Positions 1-8,296 of a stretch of DNA of 64,000 nt are shown in pieces. Each line of letters starts with the position of its first letter. Within the stretch, counting starts at the first letter, position 1. A model generated the notes under the pieces. It searched no databases. It saw nothing but the letters and a program-made list of their open reading frames with translations, and was not told the origin of the DNA. The position numbers and the translations under genes are program-made. The DNA comes from an uncultured Faecalicoccus sp. (GTDB lineage: Bacteria > Bacillota_I > Bacilli_A > Erysipelotrichales > Erysipelotrichaceae): the NCBI GenBank assembly GCA_902497095.1, contig CABVDD010000004.1, forward strand, positions 6,622 to 70,621, in the 5' to 3' direction.

Positions 1-182
1 ATCTAAGCGTTGATTATGATTTTGATCCAGAGCATATTACAGAAGGTGTATATAAAGTAACTTTCTGGACAACTGGGCGTGAATTTAAGATTCATACGAC
101 AGATTTTGTGGAAGAAGGAAAAGAAGTCGGACTCACTTTCTTCCCAGAAGATATTCACGTTATGGAGAAGATGGGATTCTAA
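1..182 (+). CDS. potA: PotA, spermidine/putrescine ABC transporter ATPase (3' end only)
   Basis: Only the last 59 or so codons are in the window, reading from base 3 to a TAA at 180-182. The tail contains the pattern TFFPEDIHVMEKMGF, typical of the C-terminal TOBE-like domain of PotA-type ATPases, which energise polyamine uptake at the inner face of the membrane. The stop codon shares one base with the potB start (TAATG), so the genes are translationally coupled. Identification rests on this short tail plus the potB and potCD genes that follow; the nucleotide-binding domain is outside the window. Confidence 0.8.
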   Translation, partial: LSVDYDFDPEHITEGVYKVTFWTTGREFKIHTTDFVEEGKEVGLTFFPEDIHVMEKMGF

Positions 183-1015
183 TGCGTAATTTTAGACGAT
201 TGGCAATTCCTTATATTGCCTGGGCTGTTTTGATGCTGTTTCTTCCGATGCTGTTGATATTGTTGTATTCTGTGATGTCACAGGGAAACAGTATTGTCTC
301 TTTTCAATTGACTTTTGATAACTATATTAAATTTTTTACGGATCCAGACTTTTTGTTGATTTTATGGCGTTCGCTTGGAATCGCATTGGAAACGACTGCG
401 ATTTGCTTGGTCTTAGGGTATCCTATTGCGTATTTTATTTCGCGAACTTCTCAAAAAACACAGAATATTTTGATTTTGGCAATTACATTGCCAATGTGGA
501 TCAACATGTTGGTTCGTACTTATGCTTGGATCGGTATTTTATCCAGCGACGGCATTGTTTCTAGTATTTTAGGCTTTTTTGGCTTTGAAAATGCTGAATT
601 GCTTTATACACAGACAGCGGTTTTGATCGGAATGGTTTATAACTTCTTGCCATTTATGATCTTACAGATTCACACTTCTTTGACAAAAATGGATAAAAGC
701 TTGTTGGAGGCTGCCAGTGATTTAGGAGCTAATCGCGTACAAACATTTTTGCGTGTGATTTTTCCGTTATCACTATCTGGAGTAGTTAGTGGAATTACAT
801 TGGTTTTCTTGCCGGCCGTATCTTCTTTCTTTATTCCTAAGCTTTTGGGTGGAGGACAATTCTTCCTTATCGGAAATGTAATTGAAAATCAATTTATTAC
901 TGTGGGAGAATGGAACTTTGGATCAGCGATTTCTATGATTATGGCGGTAATCATGATGTTGTTGATGATGGTAGTTCGTAAAGTAGATGCCCGTGTGGGA
1001 ACACAGGAGGACTAG
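182..1015 (+). CDS. potB: PotB, spermidine/putrescine ABC transporter permease
   Basis: 277 residues, the usual PotB length, with about six membrane segments. The EAA loop that docks on the ATPase is visible as EAASDLGA around residue 175. It forms the membrane channel with PotC for import of spermidine or putrescine. The start overlaps the potA stop by one base, and the potCD start lies two bases after the stop, so this is one transcript. Family assignment is firm; the exact polyamine cannot be told from sequence. Confidence 0.92.
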   Translation: MRNFRRLAIPYIAWAVLMLFLPMLLILLYSVMSQGNSIVSFQLTFDNYIKFFTDPDFLLILWRSLGIALETTAICLVLGYPIAYFISRTSQKTQNILILAITLPMWINMLVRTYAWIGILSSDGIVSSILGFFGFENAELLYTQTAVLIGMVYNFLPFMILQIHTSLTKMDKSLLEAASDLGANRVQTFLRVIFPLSLSGVVSGITLVFLPAVSSFFIPKLLGGGQFFLIGNVIENQFITVGEWNFGSAISMIMAVIMMLLMMVVRKVDARVGTQED

Positions 1016-1017
1016 CC

Positions 1018-2904
1018 ATGCCAAAAGAGAGAAAATTAGTAGGTAAGGTTTTGACAATCTTAGGCATTGCTTTTTTCTATTTGCCAATTGTATTTATGGT
1101 TGTCTTTTCCTTTAATGAATCAAAATCATTAACGCATTTTACTGGTTTTTCTACAAAGTGGTATCAAGCTATGTTGGAAAACCACAGCATGATGGAATCT
1201 TTGTACGTTACGATCATCATTGCTTTATTGGCCACGGTGATTTCTACAGTGATTGGTACGATCACGGCTATAGGGCTTTCTCGCTCTCGTAAGGTCATTA
1301 AAAACTTAGTACAACAGATCAATGATTTTCCTTTGATGAATCCGGAAATCGTAACGGCCATTGGGTTGATGTTATTGTTTATCACACTACAGGTGGAAAG
1401 AGGATTTACAACTTTATTGTTAGCGCATATTTCTTTCTGTATTCCATATGTGATGTTAAGTGTGATGCCTAAAATTCGCAGCTTGGATCCAAATTTGGCA
1501 GATGCGGCTATGGACTTAGGATGTACGCCTTTTCAGGCATTGTACAAGGTTATTGTTCCACAGATCATGCCAGGTATCGTATCTGGTGCACTTATCGCAT
1601 TTACAATGTCTTTTGATGATTTCATTATCAGTTACTTCACAACTGGTGGTGGCGTTAAAAACTTAAGCATTATTGTTTATACGATGTCCAAACGTGTAAA
1701 TCCAAGCATCAATGCGATTAGTACTTTAGTTGTAGTATTTATTACTATTGTATTAGCTTTGGTCAATATATTGCCGGTGATTGCCAAGAAAAGAGCTGGT
1801 AAACCTAAAAATAAACCATTGCGCTATGGAATTACAGCTGTTGTAGTGGCTTGCCTTGGTTTTGGCTTGTTCCAATTTGGTTCTTCAGCAGGCAATAAAC
1901 CATATGCCGGTCAGACATTGCATGTCTATAACTGGGGAGAATATACTGGTGAAAATGTCATTCCAATGTTTGAAGAAATGACAGGCGCCAAGGTTGTCAT
2001 GGATAACTTTGATTCAAATGAACAAATGTATATCAATGTAGCTAATGGAGAAAGCTACGATATTTTGGTGCCAAGTGATTATATGATTGAACGTTTGATT
2101 CAAGAAGGTCTTTTGATGAAGTTGGATAAAGAGAAGATTCAACCAGCTCTAGATCGTTATGTAGATGATGTGGTTGGGCTTCCGTATGATCCAAACAATG
2201 ATTATTCAGTGCCTTATTTCTGGGGAAGTGTAGGTATTGTTTATGATAAAACAAAAGTTTCAAAAGAAGATCTGGAAAAAGAAGGCTATAACATTTTCTT
2301 GGATCAAAAGTATAAAGGTGATATTTATTTATATGATTCAGAACGTGATTCTTTTATGATGGCTTTAAAGGCACTAGGCTATTCTATGAATACAACCGAT
2401 CAAAAAGAATTAGAGGAAGCGTATAATTGGCTGGTGAAATGTGTTGAAACAATGGAACCGGAAATCGTAACGGATGAAATCATTGATAATATGGCACAGG
2501 GACGAAAAGCTTTAGGTTTGATCTATAGTGGAGATGCCGCATATGTCATGAGCGAAAATGAAAATATGGGATTCTATATGCCGGAAAGCGGAACGAATTT
2601 ATGGAGTGATGCGATGGTTATTCCAAAAAATGCGAAAAATCCAGAGCTTGCCTATGAATTTATTGATTTTATCAGTGATTATGAAGCATCTATGGACAAT
2701 TCTAGTTATGTAGGTTATACCTCTAGCAATCAGGAAGTATTTGATGAATTATCTGGTAAAGATGGTCTATATGAAGGAATTAATGCTTATGTACCACGTT
2801 CGGGCTATGATCTGGATGAAGTCTTTGAATATCACGAAGATACACGAGTTATCATGGCAGACCTTTGGTCAAGAGTAAAAGTTGCCGCCAGCAATGCACA
2901 GTAA
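1018..2904 (+). CDS. potCD: PotC-PotD fusion: permease joined to polyamine-binding protein
   Basis: 628 residues in one open frame. Residues 1-260 are a PotC permease with several membrane segments and the EAA motif DAAMDLG near 162-168. An additional hydrophobic segment (about 270-287) leads into a PotD-like periplasmic-type binding protein from about residue 299, starting LHVYNWGEYTGENV and continuing to the C-terminus. There is no lipobox cysteine: the binding domain is tethered outside the cell by the extra helix instead of a lipid anchor. Separate potC and potD genes are the rule in enterobacteria; fused forms are known in some Firmicutes. The gene closes the operon and is followed directly by a terminator. 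Confidence 0.93.
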   Translation: MPKERKLVGKVLTILGIAFFYLPIVFMVVFSFNESKSLTHFTGFSTKWYQAMLENHSMMESLYVTIIIALLATVISTVIGTITAIGLSRSRKVIKNLVQQINDFPLMNPEIVTAIGLMLLFITLQVERGFTTLLLAHISFCIPYVMLSVMPKIRSLDPNLADAAMDLGCTPFQALYKVIVPQIMPGIVSGALIAFTMSFDDFIISYFTTGGGVKNLSIIVYTMSKRVNPSINAISTLVVVFITIVLALVNILPVIAKKRAGKPKNKPLRYGITAVVVACLGFGLFQFGSSAGNKPYAGQTLHVYNWGEYTGENVIPMFEEMTGAKVVMDNFDSNEQMYINVANGESYDILVPSDYMIERLIQEGLLMKLDKEKIQPALDRYVDDVVGLPYDPNNDYSVPYFWGSVGIVYDKTKVSKEDLEKEGYNIFLDQKYKGDIYLYDSERDSFMMALKALGYSMNTTDQKELEEAYNWLVKCVETMEPEIVTDEIIDNMAQGRKALGLIYSGDAAYVMSENENMGFYMPESGTNLWSDAMVIPKNAKNPELAYEFIDFISDYEASMDNSSYVGYTSSNQEVFDELSGKDGLYEGINAYVPRSGYDLDEVFEYHEDTRVIMADLWSRVKVAASNAQ

Positions 2905-2910
2905 TTAAAT

Positions 2911-2949
2911 AAAAAATGGAGTTTCTTATAGACAGAGACTCCATTTTTT
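2911..2949. terminator. Rho-independent terminator of the pot operon
   Basis: A 12-bp arm starting AAAAAATGGAGT pairs with ACTCCATTTTTT around a short loop. It has A-rich and T-rich flanks on both sides, so it can also stop the converging regulator gene on the minus strand. Confidence 0.88.
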
Positions 2950-3054
2950 GTGAATAAGATTAAAGATTGTTTAAAAAGATTGATCAATAGATTGATGAAA
3001 AATATGTAAGTAGAGTTATACTTATATATGAAATTCTTAGATGTTTTGATATTG

Positions 3055-3855
3055 TTAAGGATGTTCAACGCTTTGATATCCATAAAATGGTTGTACTGTT
3101 TGAATAGCTAAAGATGTATATTTAAAATCTTCTAATTGCTCTTTTTGTACACGAAGATCGGTTATCAAAAGATCGAAAGCTGATGCCTTAGCTACGCTGA
3201 ATTGGTGAATATTGGCAATTTTTGTGGCGTCAGCTAAAAGATACTTTTTTCCGGTGCAGCGTGAAATCATGGCTTCATTGATGGAAACTTCTGGAAGAAT
3301 GGCGGTTGTCATGCCGATTTCGGCATCAATGCCGCTACAACCCAGAAAACTTTTATCGGCAGAAACACGATTCACATTATTCAAGGCAAAATCTCCTACC
3401 ATGCTTTCTTTGGGATATCGGATTTCTCCACCGGTCAAGACAACGGTAATTTTTGGATCATAATCAATAAACAGAGCTTTTCCATTGTTGGTAATGACGG
3501 TCACGTGTTTATCGTGTATATAACGTAACATTAGTAAGGCAGTGGAGCTCGTGTTGATAAATATAGTATCGCCTTCTTCTACCAAATGTGCTGCGTATTT
3601 GGCGATGGCATGTTTATAAGGTTCGTTATTATCTTTTATTTGATCGTTATCAACAAAAGATTGAATCAATCTTGCTCCGCCATAATAGCGTATCACAGCG
3701 CCCATGTCTTCCCAATATTGTAGATCGCGTCGTATGGTTAAAGGTGCTACGTTTAATTCTTTAGCTAATTCTTCAACGTTGACTTTTCCTTGTACCTGAA
3801 TTTTTTCCATGATTTTTTTGCGTCGTGCATCGACGATCTCTTTACTCATTTTCAT
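3055..3855 (-). CDS. DeoR-family transcriptional regulator, probable regulator of the ascorbate (ula) operon
   Basis: 266 residues. An N-terminal helix-turn-helix of DeoR type (VNVEELAKELNVAPLTIRRD, about residues 24-43) is followed by a DeoR C-terminal sensor domain that normally binds a sugar phosphate. The start at 3855 is supported by GAGGTGA six bases upstream; it overlaps the previous gene by 14 bases. The two genes are transcribed away from ulaG, so this is the natural candidate for the local repressor, comparable in role to UlaR of E. coli, which is also a DeoR-family protein. That link is inferred from position. Candidate operators are the phased TGTTC repeats at 4690-4752. Confidence 0.85.
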   Translation of the reverse strand: MKMSKEIVDARRKKIMEKIQVQGKVNVEELAKELNVAPLTIRRDLQYWEDMGAVIRYYGGARLIQSFVDNDQIKDNNEPYKHAIAKYAAHLVEEGDTIFINTSSTALLMLRYIHDKHVTVITNNGKALFIDYDPKITVVLTGGEIRYPKESMVGDFALNNVNRVSADKSFLGCSGIDAEIGMTTAILPEVSINEAMISRCTGKKYLLADATKIANIHQFSVAKASAFDLLITDLRVQKEQLEDFKYTSLAIQTVQPFYGYQSVEHP

Positions 3856-4621
3856 GACTTATCACCTCTATGATTTTTGAAGTGCCTCCGATTTCCTGCA
3901 TCTTCTTGAGACACTCTTCTTCCATGGAACGATTATGCATGATTCTGCAAAGGTTGCTGAATTGAAAATAATAATGAAGTTTTTCGCGATTGTTCATATT
4001 TTGTATGTTAGTCTTTTTAAAACAATTAAAACTTTGTTTGTAATCTTTTCGGCTAAATAAGTACAATGCATCTATAAAATCCCAATTGTATAAAGGTGAT
4101 AATTTATGGCCTTTAATTTTTGCATCTTTCATACGGATTATTTTTGTGTATTCTTCTTGAACGGATTTAGTATTTTTTAATAAAAAGTGTGCATATAATT
4201 GGTTATAGTGCCAAATCAATAGATTATCTATATTTTGATGAAACAATTTATAATTGTTTTCCATGACATCTAATAAGGCTGAAGCATCTAGCATGTCAGC
4301 ATAATATAAGGTATCATAGATGACCTTGGAAGAATGATAAGCTTTAAATATATCTTTTTTTAAAAGAACATCAAATTCTTTTCTTCCTTTCTGTGGCATT
4401 GCATCAAAAGCAATCGTTTTAATAGCGTGCTGATAGAGGTATCGTAAATATTCAGAATACATAGCTACTGAAAATATCAGTATGTAAAGAATTCCAAATA
4501 ACAATTTCTGCGAGAGTTCTTGTGTGGTGATGATAATATAAAAAGAATAAATTGTGAAGATTATGTAAATGATGCCCATAACGATATTACGGGATTCCTG
4601 AGGGAATGCAGCTTTTTTCAT
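3842..4621 (-). CDS. Membrane-anchored protein of unknown function with helical repeat-like C-terminal part
   Basis: 259 residues. Two hydrophobic segments near the N-terminus (about residues 13-31 and 39-58) are followed by about 190 residues of polar, aromatic-rich helical sequence that looks like a degenerate tetratricopeptide-type solenoid, though no clean repeat consensus is present. I do not recognise a family. It is the first gene of a two-gene unit with the DeoR-type regulator and divergent from the ascorbate PTS operon, so a role in sensing or signalling for that regulon is possible but unproven. Confidence 0.6.
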   Translation of the reverse strand: MKKAAFPQESRNIVMGIIYIIFTIYSFYIIITTQELSQKLLFGILYILIFSVAMYSEYLRYLYQHAIKTIAFDAMPQKGRKEFDVLLKKDIFKAYHSSKVIYDTLYYADMLDASALLDVMENNYKLFHQNIDNLLIWHYNQLYAHFLLKNTKSVQEEYTKIIRMKDAKIKGHKLSPLYNWDFIDALYLFSRKDYKQSFNCFKKTNIQNMNNREKLHYYFQFSNLCRIMHNRSMEEECLKKMQEIGGTSKIIEVISHENE

Positions 4622-4689
4622 GATCGTGTCTCCTTATATTTGTATTATATGAATAAGAGTTCTTAAAGTCAATCCTAAACATTCTATTA

Positions 4690-4752
4690 AATGTTCTTAT
4701 AAAATAAGTAAGCGATTACAATGTTCATAAAATGGATAAAGTGTTCGTAAAA
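4690..4752 (+). promoter_or_regulatory. Three helically phased TGTTC repeats and a cre-like site upstream of ulaG
   Basis: AATGTTCTTATAAAAT (4690-4705), AATGTTCATAAAAT (4720-4733) and AGTGTTCGTAAAA (4740-4752) carry TGTTC at 4692, 4722 and 4742, that is 30 and 20 bases apart, on one helix face. Between the first two lies AGTAAGCGATTACA (4707-4720), one base away from a CcpA cre consensus. All are upstream of the predicted -35. Inferred to be DeoR operator sites plus a catabolite site. Confidence 0.55.
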
Positions 4753-4757
4753 GGCGG

Positions 4758-4786
4758 TTGTTGTTTGTTTTAAATTTTAATATAGT
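4758..4786 (+). promoter_or_regulatory. Promoter of the ula operon
   Basis: TTGTTG (4758-4763), 17 bases, TATAGT (4781-4786). Transcription would begin near 4793, giving a leader of about 50 bases before ulaG. Confidence 0.6.
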
Positions 4787-4842
4787 AAGACTGTCAAAAA
4801 GAACCATGGTTATTTGAAATAGGAAAGAAGGGCAAAACGAGA

Positions 4843-5943
4843 ATGAGCAAAGTTGATGAGATTACAAGAGAATCCTGGATCTTAGGCACATTCCCGGAAT
4901 GGGGAACTTGGCTTAATGAAGAAATAGAACAGGAAGAAGTCAAACCAGGGACGGTCGCAATGTGGTGGCTAGGTTGTACCGGAATTTGGTTTAAAACACC
5001 ACAGGCAAACATTACGGTCGATCTTTGGGCTGGTAATGGTAAAAGAACACATGGAGATGGCAAAATGAAAGTTGGGCACCAGATGGCTAATATGTGTGGG
5101 TGTCGAAATATGCAACCTAATTTAAGAGCAGTTCCTTTTGTGATTGATCCATTTGCCATCAAGCAGGTAGATGCCGTATTGGCAACGCATTATCATCAAG
5201 ATCATATGAGTGCAGAATATGCCAGTCATGTTCTAAAAAGTGGTATGATGACAACAGATGAAAATGGAAAAGAAATTCCAGTTCCTTTCATCGGACCAAA
5301 GAAATCTGTGGAATTATGGCAAAAGTGGGGTGTTCCGGCAGATCGATGCATTACTGTCAGACCAGGAGATACTATTAAGATCAAAGATATTGAAATCGTT
5401 GCTTTGGATTCTTTTGATAGAACTTGTATTGTCACAACAGATTCTATAGGACCAGATCGTGAAGATCTAAGAGGTAAATGTCCAACAGATATGGATGATA
5501 AAGCAGTAAATTATTTAATTAAAACACCAGGTGGCAATATTTATCATTCCGGAGATTCACATTACTCTATTTATTACGCAAAACATGGAAAAGACTATGA
5601 TATTGATGTTGCTTTTGGATCGTATGGAGAAAACCCTGTCGGAATGCAGGATAAAATGACGTCTATCGATATTTTACGTATGGCAGAAGCTTTAAGAACG
5701 GATGTAGTAATTCCGATTCACTATGATGTATGGACAAATTTCAAAGCAGATCCACAGGAAATCAATTTGTTGTATAACTATAAAAAAGACGTATTGGATT
5801 ATAAATTTCATCCATTTATCTGGGATGTTGGAGGAAAATATGTATATCCAACAGATAAAGATAAACGTATGTATCATTATCGCCGCGGTTTTGAAGATTG
5901 TTTTGAAGAGGAACAAAATATCCCATATCGTTCCTGTCTATAA
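4843..5943 (+). CDS. ulaG: UlaG-type L-ascorbate-6-phosphate lactonase
   Basis: 366 residues, close to E. coli UlaG (354). The metallo-beta-lactamase fold signature HxHxDH is seen as THYHQDHMS near residue 113, and a second metal-binding stretch HSGDSHYS near 232-239. The enzyme opens the lactone ring of L-ascorbate 6-phosphate to 3-keto-L-gulonate 6-phosphate in the cytoplasm. It is the first gene after the promoter and overlaps the PTS EIIA gene by one base. Function is strongly supported by the adjacent UlaA/B/C-type PTS genes. Confidence 0.9.
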   Translation: MSKVDEITRESWILGTFPEWGTWLNEEIEQEEVKPGTVAMWWLGCTGIWFKTPQANITVDLWAGNGKRTHGDGKMKVGHQMANMCGCRNMQPNLRAVPFVIDPFAIKQVDAVLATHYHQDHMSAEYASHVLKSGMMTTDENGKEIPVPFIGPKKSVELWQKWGVPADRCITVRPGDTIKIKDIEIVALDSFDRTCIVTTDSIGPDREDLRGKCPTDMDDKAVNYLIKTPGGNIYHSGDSHYSIYYAKHGKDYDIDVAFGSYGENPVGMQDKMTSIDILRMAEALRTDVVIPIHYDVWTNFKADPQEINLLYNYKKDVLDYKFHPFIWDVGGKYVYPTDKDKRMYHYRRGFEDCFEEEQNIPYRSCL

Positions 5944-6398
5944 TGCTTAAAGAGATTGTAAAAAATGGGTATTACACTTTTGCGGATTCATTCGCATCAT
6001 GGGAAGATGCAGTTCGCGGCAGCTATGAACCATTAAAAAAGTGTAAGATAGTTGATGATACTTATATCAATAATGTAATTGAATGTATTAAAAAATATGG
6101 ACCTTATATAGTCATTGTTCCAGGTATTGCCATGCCACACTCAACAGAAGGTGCGGATGGATGCTATGGAACAGCGATATCTTTTATGAAAGTCGAAACG
6201 CCGGTAGATTTCGATACGCAAGACGAAGAGAAAAAGGCAACACTGTTTTTCTCTTTGGCGGCAGCAGATCATGAAGAACATTTAAAGAATATTCAATCTT
6301 TAATGGATACTTTAATGAATGAAGACATTGTTGAGGCGTTGAATAAGTGCAAAACACCACAAGAATTAAAAGAAATCGCAGATCAATTTGAATCATAA
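5943..6398 (+). CDS. ulaC: PTS EIIA component, mannitol/ascorbate type
   Basis: 151 residues, matching UlaC-type EIIA length. The phosphorylated histidine is probably His66 in the stretch GIAMPHSTEG, the usual context in the mannitol/fructose EIIA family. It passes phosphate from HPr to EIIB. Translation is coupled to ulaG by a one-base overlap. The gene is followed after 30 bases by the EIIC gene. Confidence 0.9.
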   Translation: MLKEIVKNGYYTFADSFASWEDAVRGSYEPLKKCKIVDDTYINNVIECIKKYGPYIVIVPGIAMPHSTEGADGCYGTAISFMKVETPVDFDTQDEEKKATLFFSLAAADHEEHLKNIQSLMDTLMNEDIVEALNKCKTPQELKEIADQFES

Positions 6399-6428
6399 TA
6401 ATAAAAGATAATAGGAAAGGTATATGTT

Positions 6429-7901
6429 ATGAACATAATAATGGGTGTTTGGGATTTCTTTGCGACCAATATCCTAACGCAGCCAGCATATTTTATAGGG
6501 CTAATTGTTTTTATAGGATATTTGTTGTTGAGAAAACCTGTATATGAAGCTTTTTCGGGTTTTATAAAGGCAACGGTAGGATACATGATCTTAGCCGTGG
6601 GTTCTAGTGGATTGGTAAACAACTTCCGTCCTATTTTAGTTGGATTAAAGGATCGTTTTAACTTGGATGCCATGGTCATTGATCCATACTTTGGACAAAA
6701 TGCAGTTACTGCAGGTTTACAGGAACAGTTTGGAAGAACGTTCTCACAAGTAATGTTATTGTTGTTGATTGCGTTTATCATGAACTTGATTTTGGTACGT
6801 TTAAAGAAATGGACAAAAATGCGTGCTGTATTTACAACAGGTCATGTACAGATGCAACAGGCAGCTACTGCATTTTGGTTAATATTGTTTTGTTTTCCAA
6901 CTTTAGGAAATACACAAATTTTGTTGATCATGGCTGTGATTTTAGGGTTGTATTGGGCAGTTGGATCAAATTTAACCGTTGAAATCACACAGGAGTTAAC
7001 AGAAGGTGGAGGCTTTGCGATTGCCCACCAACAAATGTTTGGAATCGCCATATTTGGAAAGATTGCCGAAAAAATGCATTCCAGTAAGTCTAAGAGTTTA
7101 GATGAATTAAAGTTTCCAGGATTCTTATCCATCTTTAACGAAAATATGGTAGCCACTTCTATTTTGATGTTCTTGTTCTTTGGCGCTATCTTATTAGTTT
7201 TAGGACAAGATTATTTGACAGCTGGCGGCTTTATGAAAGAAGGAGAAAATTTCTTCTTCTACATTATGACAACATCACTAAATTTCGCAGTGTATTTAGC
7301 TATCTTGCAGCTAGGTGTACGAACTTTCGTTACAGAGTTGACCAATTCATTCCAAGGTATTTCTAATTCATTTTTACCAGGGGCTGTGCCTGGTATCGAC
7401 TGCGCGGCTGTCTTCGGGTTTGGTAGTGCCAATGCCGTAACAGTTGGATTCTTGATGGGTGCATTAGGACAATTTATTGCGATCATGATTTTATTGTTGT
7501 TGAAATCGCCAACTCTGGTTATTGCCGGATTCGTACCGGTATTCTTTGACAACGCAGTCATTGCGGTATATGCAGATAAAAAAGGTGGTATTAAAGCGGC
7601 TTTGATTCTTCCGTTTATTTGTGGTTTGATTCAAGTCTTTGGTTCGGCCTTTATTGCTGGTTGGGTAGGCTTAGCACAATATGGAGGCTATTTAGGTATG
7701 TTTGACTGGGCAACTGTATGGCCAATGTTCACTGTTATCATGAAGTTTGCTGGTTATATTGGTGTTGCGATCGTTGTAATAATATTGCTTGCGATCCCGC
7801 AGTTACAATACCGCTCTCATCCGGATACATATTTCTTGATTACGGAAGATTATGATGCATATTTGGAAAAGAAACAACAAAAAGAAGCAGCTAAACAATA
7901 A
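6429..7901 (+). CDS. ulaA: PTS ascorbate-type EIIC permease (UlaA family)
   Basis: 490 residues with about ten to eleven membrane segments, in agreement with the UlaA/SgaT family of EIIC proteins. Conserved features include a Gly/Asn-rich central region (GAVPGIDCAAVFGFGSANAV, about residues 319-338) and a polar C-terminus. It carries the sugar across the membrane during phosphorylation by EIIB. A good RBS (AGGAAAGG) lies 8 bases before the ATG. The substrate is most likely L-ascorbate, given ulaG next to it, although UlaA homologues with other substrates exist. Confidence 0.92.
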   Translation: MNIIMGVWDFFATNILTQPAYFIGLIVFIGYLLLRKPVYEAFSGFIKATVGYMILAVGSSGLVNNFRPILVGLKDRFNLDAMVIDPYFGQNAVTAGLQEQFGRTFSQVMLLLLIAFIMNLILVRLKKWTKMRAVFTTGHVQMQQAATAFWLILFCFPTLGNTQILLIMAVILGLYWAVGSNLTVEITQELTEGGGFAIAHQQMFGIAIFGKIAEKMHSSKSKSLDELKFPGFLSIFNENMVATSILMFLFFGAILLVLGQDYLTAGGFMKEGENFFFYIMTTSLNFAVYLAILQLGVRTFVTELTNSFQGISNSFLPGAVPGIDCAAVFGFGSANAVTVGFLMGALGQFIAIMILLLLKSPTLVIAGFVPVFFDNAVIAVYADKKGGIKAALILPFICGLIQVFGSAFIAGWVGLAQYGGYLGMFDWATVWPMFTVIMKFAGYIGVAIVVIILLAIPQLQYRSHPDTYFLITEDYDAYLEKKQQKEAAKQ

Positions 7902-7931
7902 TATATAGAAAAAAGGGAAAGAGGAGAAAGT

Positions 7932-8231
7932 ATGTCAAAAAAATACAAATTGTTAGTTTGTTGTGGCAATGGAGCCGGAACAAGTATGATGATCAAGTTG
8001 AACGTGGAAAAAGTTGCTAAAAAAATGGGACTTGATGTTCAGGAAATTCGTCATTGCGCAGTATCAGAAGGAAAATCTGCTGCCAGTGGTTATGATATCG
8101 TTTTATGTTCTAAAAACTTTGTCAATATGTTCGCCGATGCTGAAAAAAGAGGTACTAAGATTGTTGGCTTGAAAAATGTAATGTCAGCCAAAGAAATTGA
8201 AGAAGGATTAGTCGCCGCAACAGCTGAATAA
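7932..8231 (+). CDS. ulaB: PTS ascorbate-type EIIB component
   Basis: 99 residues, the standard length for UlaB. The phosphorylated cysteine is in the P-loop-like motif CCGNGAGTSMM (probably Cys11). It receives phosphate from the EIIA and donates it to the incoming sugar. It follows EIIC by 30 bases with GAGGAG as RBS. The gene is followed at once by a strong terminator, which separates the transport genes from the GC-rich catabolic genes. Confidence 0.92.
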   Translation: MSKKYKLLVCCGNGAGTSMMIKLNVEKVAKKMGLDVQEIRHCAVSEGKSAASGYDIVLCSKNFVNMFADAEKRGTKIVGLKNVMSAKEIEEGLVAATAE

Positions 8232-8235
8232 TAGA

Positions 8236-8262
8236 AAAAGCTGCCAACGGCAGCTTTTCTTA
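8236..8262 (+). terminator. Terminator between ulaB and the downstream catabolic genes
   Basis: AAAAGCTGCC pairs perfectly with GGCAGCTTTT around a 3-base loop (AAC), followed by a T-rich tail. No obvious new promoter follows before the gene at 8297, so downstream expression may depend on partial read-through. Confidence 0.85.
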
Positions 8263-8296
8263 TACCTAATTTTAAGGAAAACAAGGAGAAAAAGAG

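Noticed and set aside
2042..2263. Open frame antisense to potCD
   Set aside because: No RBS or family resemblance; it is the shadow of a well-supported gene.
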